Assembly: GCF_019263705.2 (NCBI RefSeq)
Contig: NZ_JADQDK010000001.1
Location: 4,650,001-4,714,000 of the forward strand
DNA length: 64,000 nucleotides
Direction of reading: 5' to 3'
DNA from: Pseudonocardia abyssalis
GTDB lineage: Bacteria > Actinomycetota > Actinomycetes > Mycobacteriales > Pseudonocardiaceae
The notes beneath the pieces are model-generated. The model was not told the DNA's origin and did not search any database. It was given only the letters and a program-made list of their open reading frames with translations. How positions within the stretch are numbered: the first letter of the stretch is position 1; every line of letters begins with the position of its first letter. The translations under genes were made by a program, and so were the position numbers. Positions 58,707 to 64,000 of this stretch are shown one piece after another.

Positions 58707-58796
58707 CGGAGGCTCCGGGATTTGAACCCGGGATGGGGGGTTACCCCAAACCGCATTAGCAGTGCGGCGCCATAGACCAGACTAGGCGAAGCCTCC
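58707..58796 (-). tRNA. tRNA-Ser(GCT)
   Basis: Minus strand: acceptor GGAGGCT/AGCCTCC, anticodon arm CGCACTGCTAATGCGG with anticodon GCT, a long variable arm (GGGGTAACCCCC) and T arm CCGGGTTCAAATCCCGG. About 90 nt, class II. Confidence 0.95.
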
Positions 58797-58840
58797 CGAA
58801 GCCGTACCTGGGCAACCTTACTAGATCCCCTCGCAGCCCT

Positions 58841-60799
58841 TCACGACCCCCCGGGCGCGAGCGCGAGGAAGGGGGTCAGGGCGTCGGGGTTCTGCAGCGC
58901 GCCCCTGCTCACGGCCTTGTCCGGGGCGACGCCGGCGAGGATCTTCTTGACGGGCACCTCGCACTTCTTGCCGTTGAGCGTGCGCGGGATCGCGTCGACG
59001 AGGACGAACCGGTCGGGCACGTGCCGCGGCGAGAGCTCCGTGCGCAGGGCCTTGCGCAGGTCGGGCTCGACGTCCTCCAGCGACGCCCCGGGCGCCAGCA
59101 CCAGGAAGCACAGCAGGGCGCCCTCGTCCTTGGCCCCGAGCTCAGTGGTGTCGATGACGAGGGCGTCCGCGACGGACTCGAACGCCTCGACGACGGCGTA
59201 GAAGTCGGCGGTGCCCATGCGGACGCCACCGCGGTTGAGGGTGGAGTCGCTGCGACCGTAGATGACGTAGGAGCCGCGGGGGGTGCGGCGGACCCAGTCG
59301 CCGTGACGCCACACGCCGGGGAACTCGTCGAAGTAGGCCTCCCGCAGCCGTGAGCCGTCGGGGTCGTTCCAGAACATCACCGGCATCGACGGCGTGGGCT
59401 GCGTGATGACCAGCTCGCCCACCTCGTCGACGAGCTCCTGACCCTTCTCGTCGTAGGCGACGACGGCTGCACCCAGTGCGGCGCAGGAGATCTCGCCCAT
59501 CCAGACGGGCACGTTCGGGGCGGAGCCGACGAAGGCCGCGCACACGTCGGTGCCGCCGGAGACCGAGCAGATCTGGATGTGCTCGCCGACCGCGTCACCG
59601 ACCCAGCGGAACCCGTCCTCGGACAGCGGCGCCCCTGTCGACCCGATGGCGCGCAGGGCGGAGAGGTCGAACTGGTCGCGCGGGCGCAGGCCGGCCTTGA
59701 GCGAGGCCTGGATGTAGGGGGCGGACACCCCGAAGTACGTGACGCCGTGCCGCTCCGCGAGCTTCCACAGCGCGCCGAGGTCGGGATGGCCGGGGTTGCC
59801 GTCGTAGAGCACCACGGTGGAGCCGACGAGGAGCCCGCCGATGAGCAGGTTCCACATCATCCAGCCGGTGGTGGTGAACCAGAAGAACCGCTCGCCCGGC
59901 CCGAGCTCCATCTGCAGCCCGAGCGCCTTCATGTGCTCCAGCACGATGCCGCCGTGCCCGTGCACGATGCCCTTGGGCAGGCCGGTCGTGCCCGAGGAGT
60001 AGAGCACCCACAGCGGGTGGTCGAACGGCACCGGCTCGAACTCCAGCGGCGCCTGCTCGCCGGTGAACTCCGCCCACGGCGTGGTGCCGTCGAGGGTCTC
60101 GCCGAGGTACGGGATCAGCACGGTCTCGCGGACGGTCGTGAGCTGCGCCTGCAGCGCTGTGACGGTCTTGCGGACGTCGTAGCGCTTGCCCCCGTAGACG
60201 TAGCCGTCGACGGCGACGAGCACGACCGGCTCGATCTGCGCGAAGCGGTCGTGGACGGCGCGGGCACCGAAGTCGGGAGAGCACGACGACCAGATCGCCC
60301 CGAGGCTCGCGGCCGCCAGGAACGCGACCAGCGTCTCGGTGGAGTTCGGGGCCAGCGCGACGACCCGGTCCCCCACTCCGACGCCCGCGCGCACCAGGCC
60401 GGCGCGGGCGCGCCCGACGGCGTCACGCAGCTCGGCGTGGGTGACCGTACGTTCCAGGCCGTCCTCCCGGGCGAACAGGACGGCGACGTCGTCGTCCTCG
60501 CGGCCGGGGCCGGGCGTCAGCGCGTGCTCGGCGTAGTTCAGCGTGGAGCCGGGGAACCACTCCGCGCCGGGCATCTCGCGCGAGCCGAGCACCGCCGTGG
60601 GCTGCGTCCGGAACCGCACCCCGAGGAACTCCGCGACCGCGGACCAGAACCCGTCCAGGTCCTCGGTGGACCAGCGCTGCAGCGCGGCGTAGTCGGACGC
60701 CTCGACGCCCCGATGCTCGCCCAGCCACGCGGTGAAGGCGGCGAGCGGTCCGGAGTGGTCGGCGTCGGGAGCCCACAGGACGGCGGGGGTCTCGGACAT
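58841..60799 (-). CDS. Acetoacetate-CoA ligase
   Basis: A protein of 652 residues starting MSETPAVLWAPDADHSGPLA. The N-terminal acetyl-CoA-synthetase-like block is followed by the AMP-binding motif YSSGTTGLPKGIVHGHGG, FFWFTTTGWMMWN (a mark of acetoacetyl-CoA synthetases), SGGTDVCAAFVGSAPNVPVW and the hinge GRSDSTLNRGGVRMG. The catalytic lysine lies in LNGKKCEVPVKKIL. It makes acetoacetyl-CoA from acetoacetate and ATP. Length matches the family. The BKACE gene at 50616 yields acetoacetate, so the two could be linked in metabolism. Confidence 0.93.
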   Translation of the reverse strand: MSETPAVLWAPDADHSGPLAAFTAWLGEHRGVEASDYAALQRWSTEDLDGFWSAVAEFLGVRFRTQPTAVLGSREMPGAEWFPGSTLNYAEHALTPGPGREDDDVAVLFAREDGLERTVTHAELRDAVGRARAGLVRAGVGVGDRVVALAPNSTETLVAFLAAASLGAIWSSCSPDFGARAVHDRFAQIEPVVLVAVDGYVYGGKRYDVRKTVTALQAQLTTVRETVLIPYLGETLDGTTPWAEFTGEQAPLEFEPVPFDHPLWVLYSSGTTGLPKGIVHGHGGIVLEHMKALGLQMELGPGERFFWFTTTGWMMWNLLIGGLLVGSTVVLYDGNPGHPDLGALWKLAERHGVTYFGVSAPYIQASLKAGLRPRDQFDLSALRAIGSTGAPLSEDGFRWVGDAVGEHIQICSVSGGTDVCAAFVGSAPNVPVWMGEISCAALGAAVVAYDEKGQELVDEVGELVITQPTPSMPVMFWNDPDGSRLREAYFDEFPGVWRHGDWVRRTPRGSYVIYGRSDSTLNRGGVRMGTADFYAVVEAFESVADALVIDTTELGAKDEGALLCFLVLAPGASLEDVEPDLRKALRTELSPRHVPDRFVLVDAIPRTLNGKKCEVPVKKILAGVAPDKAVSRGALQNPDALTPFLALAPGGS

Positions 60800-60897
60800 G
60801 GCGCCAGCATGCAATCCGCGGCGCCCGCGCGCCAGGGAGGAGCGCACACATCACCGCGGGGCGGCATGTGGCGCGGACCCGTGGCCCGCGAGGACGG

Positions 60898-61596
60898 TCA
60901 GCGCAGGTGGCTGTCGAACCAGTTCAGCGTGCGCTGCCAGGCGTCCGCGGCGGAGTCGGGATCGGCGTCGAAGCGGTAGCCCGTGCGCGGGTAGACCACC
61001 AGGTCGGTGGCCTGCTCCGACTTCGCGGCGGCGTTGCGCAGCTGCTCGATCTCCGGGTCCCGTTCGCCCGCGGTGTCCTCGCCGTAGATGCCGAGCCACG
61101 GGCAGGTGAGGCCCGGGGCCGCGTCGACGAGTGCGGGGAGGCCGCTGGACGGCGTCTCCACGATCCCCTCCCCCGCGACGGTGACGGCCGCACCGAGCGT
61201 GCGCTTCGCCGCCACCAGCAGGGCGACGGAGCCGCCCAGGTCGAACCCGATGACGCCCATCCGGTCGGAGGAGATGTCGTGGTCGGCGAGCCAGCCGAAC
61301 GCGGTGTCGGTGTCGGCCATGACCTGTTCGCCCTCGAGGCGGTCGACCTGTTCCTGCACCTGGCCGTCGTCGCCGTCCACCTCGTCGGCGCCGTCGCGGT
61401 GGTACAGATGGGGGGCCACGGTGAGCCATCCGTCGGCGGCCAGGCCGCTGACCAGGCCTCTCACGGTGTCCGTGACACCGCGCGCCTCGTGGAGCACGAC
61501 GATCCCCCCGCGGACCGAGCTGACCGGCTCGGCGACGGTGAGCCGCAACGCGCTTCCGTCGACCAGGGGTACGGTCTCCGTGCGGATGTCGGTCAT
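60898..61596 (-). CDS. Dienelactone-hydrolase-like protein with changed catalytic residues
   Basis: A protein of 232 residues starting MTDIRTETVPLVDGSALRLT. The fold blocks GGIVVLHEARGVTDTVRGLV (with the Glu near 37) and PWLGIYGEDTAGERDPEIEQ match dienelactone hydrolases. The nucleophile elbow, normally GFCFGG, reads GVIGFDLGG with Asp at 119, and the usual His block (GAGHAF) reads TGYRFDAD. Cys and His of the Cys-Asp-His triad are thus both replaced, so ordinary lactonase chemistry is unlikely. It may be a binding protein or an enzyme with altered mechanism. Confidence 0.85.
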   Translation of the reverse strand: MTDIRTETVPLVDGSALRLTVAEPVSSVRGGIVVLHEARGVTDTVRGLVSGLAADGWLTVAPHLYHRDGADEVDGDDGQVQEQVDRLEGEQVMADTDTAFGWLADHDISSDRMGVIGFDLGGSVALLVAAKRTLGAAVTVAGEGIVETPSSGLPALVDAAPGLTCPWLGIYGEDTAGERDPEIEQLRNAAAKSEQATDLVVYPRTGYRFDADPDSAADAWQRTLNWFDSHLR

Positions 61597-61656
61597 GCCT
61601 CTACCCTGGCACGACACCCCCGGTCCGGGCGGACCGGGCGGCTTATGGTGATCCTT

Positions 61657-62709
61657 GTGACCACGATCCGTGCCGACCTCGCCGGCCTTCCCGCCTACGT
61701 CCCCGGCCGCACGATCCCGGGTGCGATCAAGCTCGCGAGCAACGAGGTCCCGCACCCGCCGACGGCCCCCGTTCTCGCGGCGATCGCCGAGGCCGCCGCG
61801 GCCGGCAACCGGTACCCCGACCTCGCGACGGTCGGTCTCACGGCGCGCATCGCGCAGGCCCTCGGCGTCGGGCCGGAGCGGATCGCCACCGGGTGCGGCT
61901 CCGTGAGCATCTGCCAGCAGCTGGTGCAGGCCACCTGCCTGCACCCGGAGGACGAGGTGGTGTTCGCCTGGCGCTCGTTCGAGGCGTACCCGATCGTCAC
62001 GCAGATCGGGGGGGCGACGGCCCGCACCGTCCCGCTCACCGACGACTTCCGCCACGACCTCGACGCCATGGCCGCCGCCGTCGGGCCGCGCACGCGGCTG
62101 GTGATGGTGTGCAGCCCCAACAACCCGACGGGCACCGTCGTCACCCGGGCGGAGCTGGCGGCCTTCCTCACCGCGGTCGGCCCGGACGTGGTCGTCGCGT
62201 TCGACGAGGCCTACCGCGAGTACGTCACCGACCCGGACGCCGCCGACGGCCTGTCCCTGATCGACGCCCACCCCAACCTCGTCGTCCTGCGCACCTTCTC
62301 CAAGGCCTACCGGCTCGCGGCGCTGCGGGTCGGCTACGCGGTCGCCTCCCCCGAGGTCGCCACCGCACTGCGGAAGGTGTGCGCGCCGTTCAGCGTCAGC
62401 TCGGTGGCGCAGGCCGGCGCGATCGCCGCCCTCGACCATGCCGACGAACTGCTGGCGGCGTGCGCCGAGGTCGTCACCGAACGGGTGCGCGTGCGCGACG
62501 CCCTGCTCGCCGCCGGTTTCACGGTGCCGCCGACCCAGGCCAACTTCGTGTGGCTCGCCCTCGGTGACCGCACGGCCGACTTCGCCGCCCACTGCCTGGA
62601 CCACAAGGTCGTGGTGCGCCCGTTCCATCCCGACGGCGTGCGGGTCACGGTCTCGACACCGGCCGAGAACGATGCGTTCCTCGATGCGGCGATCACGTTC
62701 CCGCGGTGA
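61657..62709 (+). CDS. Histidinol-phosphate/aromatic aminotransferase (HisC-like)
   Basis: A protein of 350 residues from GTG 61657 (VTTIRADLAGLPAYVPGR); an ATG four codons upstream is an alternative. PLP-binding features: SPNNPTGTVV, AFDEAYREYV and the lysine in TFSKAYRLAALRVGY; the phosphate arginine is in the late VRPFHPDGVRVTVST. In actinobacteria this branch is often the aromatic aminotransferase (Pat/HisC2), which would complement tyrA at 19663. It is divergent from the hydrolase gene with a 60-bp gap. Substrate preference cannot be settled by eye. Confidence 0.88.
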   Translation: MTTIRADLAGLPAYVPGRTIPGAIKLASNEVPHPPTAPVLAAIAEAAAAGNRYPDLATVGLTARIAQALGVGPERIATGCGSVSICQQLVQATCLHPEDEVVFAWRSFEAYPIVTQIGGATARTVPLTDDFRHDLDAMAAAVGPRTRLVMVCSPNNPTGTVVTRAELAAFLTAVGPDVVVAFDEAYREYVTDPDAADGLSLIDAHPNLVVLRTFSKAYRLAALRVGYAVASPEVATALRKVCAPFSVSSVAQAGAIAALDHADELLAACAEVVTERVRVRDALLAAGFTVPPTQANFVWLALGDRTADFAAHCLDHKVVVRPFHPDGVRVTVSTPAENDAFLDAAITFPR

Positions 62710-62733
62710 GCTGATCTGCGGTTCAATGGGGTC

Positions 62734-63129
62734 ATGAGCTCCTACCCACCGCCCGGATCGTCCTGGCCGCAGGGTTCCGGCTCGGGCGAGCTCGTCCCGT
62801 CCGAGGACCGGAACTGGGCGGTCGGTGCCCACATCGGCAGCTTCGTCGCCGCCTACGTCGCGCTCGGCCTGATCGCCCCGCTGATCGTGCTGCTGGTGCG
62901 CGGCGGGCAGTCGCCGTTCGTGCGGCGGCAGGCCGTGGAGTCGCTCAACTTCCAGCTCAACGCACTGGTCATCATCGCGGTCGGGTGGCTGCTGGCGATC
63001 GTGCTGATCGGGTTCGCGATCCTGGCCGTCTACGGCGTCTTCTACGTCATCTGCGTCGTGCTGGCGACGATCAAGGCGTCGCAGGGCGAGGACTTCCGCT
63101 ACCCCCTCACCGTTCGCCTGATCAGCTGA
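62734..63129 (+). CDS. DUF4870-type membrane protein
   Basis: A protein of 131 residues with a Pro/Ser-rich N terminus (MSSYPPPGSSWPQG). The DUF4870 pattern follows: EDRNWAVGAHIGSFVAAYVA, PLIVLLVRGGQSPFVRRQAV, then ESLNFQLNALVIIAVGWLLA and one more helix. About three membrane helices. It is a small integral membrane protein of unknown role. A strong hairpin follows 11 bp after its stop. The HisC gene precedes by 24 bp, so the two may share a transcript. Confidence 0.87.
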   Translation: MSSYPPPGSSWPQGSGSGELVPSEDRNWAVGAHIGSFVAAYVALGLIAPLIVLLVRGGQSPFVRRQAVESLNFQLNALVIIAVGWLLAIVLIGFAILAVYGVFYVICVVLATIKASQGEDFRYPLTVRLIS

Positions 63130-63140
63130 TCCCGGACACA

Positions 63141-63176
63141 CGAACGGCCCGGTCCCTCGGGGGACCGGGCCGTTCG
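63141..63176. terminator. Hairpin terminator between convergent genes
   Basis: CGAACGGCCCGGTCCC and GGGACCGGGCCGTTCG form a 16-bp perfect stem with a 4-nt loop, between the DUF4870 gene and the convergent GlsB-like gene. It should serve both directions. Confidence 0.88.
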
Positions 63177-63187
63177 CCGTGCGGATG

Positions 63188-63460
63188 TCAGCTGCGGACG
63201 CCGCGCTTGCCGTAGATCCCGGCGACGGCCGTGACACCGACCGCGGCCACGATGATCTGGATGATCAGCTCGAGCCAGTCGATGCCGTTGGTGTCGGCGA
63301 TGCCGAACAGACGGGCGATGTACGTGCCGATGAAGGCGGCCACGATGCCGACCAGGATGGTCAGCCAGATCGGGATGTTCTGCTTGCCCGGCGCCACCAG
63401 CCGGCCGACGAAGCCGAGGATCGCGCCGATGATGATGGCCTGGATGATGTTGATGATCAC
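63188..63460 (-). CDS. GlsB/YeaQ/YmgE-family small membrane protein, second copy
   Basis: A protein of 90 residues from GTG 63460 (VIINIIQAIIIGAILGFVGR), with GGAGA 4 nt upstream. Three hydrophobic helices: the first as given, IPIWLTILVGIVAAFIGTYI, and LELIIQIIVAAVGVTAVAGI. Related in layout to the protein at 11425, though only distantly in sequence. Role unknown, often stress-linked in the family. Confidence 0.87.
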   Translation of the reverse strand: MIINIIQAIIIGAILGFVGRLVAPGKQNIPIWLTILVGIVAAFIGTYIARLFGIADTNGIDWLELIIQIIVAAVGVTAVAGIYGKRGVRS

Positions 63461-63613
63461 GTGTTCTCCCGACGGATGTGAGCGAGCCGGCAATCTCTGC
63501 TCGTGTCCGCATTGGATAGCACCACCGGCCCCGCTGCGGCCCGCCGAAAGGCAGACACGACCGAAGCGTTATCGGAACGACGTCACCCGTTCAGCCGAAC
63601 GTTGCTCGACACC

Positions 63614-64000
63614 TCAGGGCTCCAGCACGTACCCCGCACCGCGGACCGTGCGGATCCGCTCCGGTCCGATCTTGCGGCGCAGGTAGGAGATGTAGACCTG
63701 CACGAGGTTGGCCGACGCCGGCTCCGACCACACCTCGCGCGCCAACCGGTCGGGCGACACGACCTGCCCCGGGTCGGCGAGCATCGCCATCAGCAGGGCG
63801 AACTCGGTGGGCGAGAGAGAGACCATCTGACCGTCGACGGTGACGTCCCCGAACTCGGTGTCGACGACGAGCTCCCCGTGCCGGAGCACCGCGTGGTCGA
63901 GCGCCGGGCCCAGCCGCAGCCGCAGGCGGATGCGCGCGGCGAGCTCGTCGACGGCGAAGGGCCGCAGCACGTAGTCGTCGCGGTCGCCGCGGAGCTGGTG
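63614..64000 (-). CDS. OmpR-family response regulator, C-terminal part (cut by window edge)
   Basis: About 128 residues are inside the window; the N-terminal part of the receiver lies to the right. The visible end of the receiver reads DDYVLRPFAVDELAARIRLR, where the conserved Lys of the KPF motif is Arg. The winged-helix output domain follows (VSLSPTEFALLMAMLADPGQ, then VYISYLRRKIGPERIRTVRG and AGYVLEP). It binds DNA and activates or represses target genes on phosphorylation. A partner sensor kinase is expected outside the window. Confidence 0.9.
   Translation of the reverse strand, partial: HQLRGDRDDYVLRPFAVDELAARIRLRLRLGPALDHAVLRHGELVVDTEFGDVTVDGQMVSLSPTEFALLMAMLADPGQVVSPDRLAREVWSEPASANLVQVYISYLRRKIGPERIRTVRGAGYVLEP

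Noticed and set aside
1..64000. Insertion sequences or transposase genes
   Set aside because: No transposase-like frame or terminal inverted-repeat pair was recognised; the decay patches show no IS ends that I can see.

Overview
The window is about 72-74 % GC by eye. It carries many GTG starts, 4-bp ATGA/GTGA overlaps, a WhiB protein, a mycothiol-dependent (MDMPI) enzyme, a Ku/LigD-type end-joining pair and a PknB-type kinase. Together these point to an actinobacterium, most likely Pseudonocardia or a close relative in Pseudonocardiaceae. The genus is inferred from gene style, not from a marker search.

Positions 1-10770 are the right part of an integrative and conjugative element of the AICE (pSAM2-like) class. 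A minus-strand chain runs hypothetical - whiB - HTH - ftsK/tra - rep - xis - int, every gene overlapping the next by 1-4 bp, with int leaving the window on the left. A pra-like activator lies upstream. Divergent from it are an HTH regulator with a large unassigned C-terminal domain and a PP2C-type phosphatase. The cargo is a lower-GC divergent pair, an N6-adenine methyltransferase and a PLD-fold restriction nuclease. The element ends at 10716-10770 in a 55-bp copy of the 3' part of a tRNA-Ser(GGA), which should be the right attachment site.

The chromosome resumes at about 10771. A guanidine-III riboswitch controls an SMR guanidinium exporter, followed by a GlsB-like protein, a frameshifted hydrolase, tRNA-Ser(CGA), an amino-acid ABC transporter, NUDIX, tadA with its partner, an M20 amidohydrolase, an amidase and tyrA. 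Next come a 22-bp tandem repeat, a glycolipid-binding protein, divergent DNA ligase/Ku, an LCP ligase, a VOC protein, MDMPI, PaaX with a divergent hydrolase, and a TetR/P450/MFS unit with a clear promoter-operator.

Positions 31.9-36.4 kb are decayed: a twice-frameshifted secreted protein, a large STAND/BTAD regulator that lost its Walker B segment, and a truncated sigma factor. A Ser/Thr kinase, cupin, CBS protein, degenerate HD/LuxR regulator, DsrE, ECF-type sigma factor, nucleotidyltransferase, 5'-3' exonuclease with a clamp-binding tail and a DUF2188 protein follow. From 45-52 kb come hydrolases, an oxidoreductase, thymidine kinase, remnants of a monooxygenase gene, AraC/BKACE and Hsp20/MerR.

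Positions 53.4-58.4 kb form a TetR-controlled CoA-thioester catabolic operon: crotonase, acyl-CoA ligase and two SDRs. The right end has tRNA-Arg(ACG), tRNA-Ser(GCT), acetoacetate-CoA ligase, an atypical dienelactone-hydrolase-like protein, a HisC-family aminotransferase, two small membrane proteins and an OmpR-type response regulator cut by the window edge.
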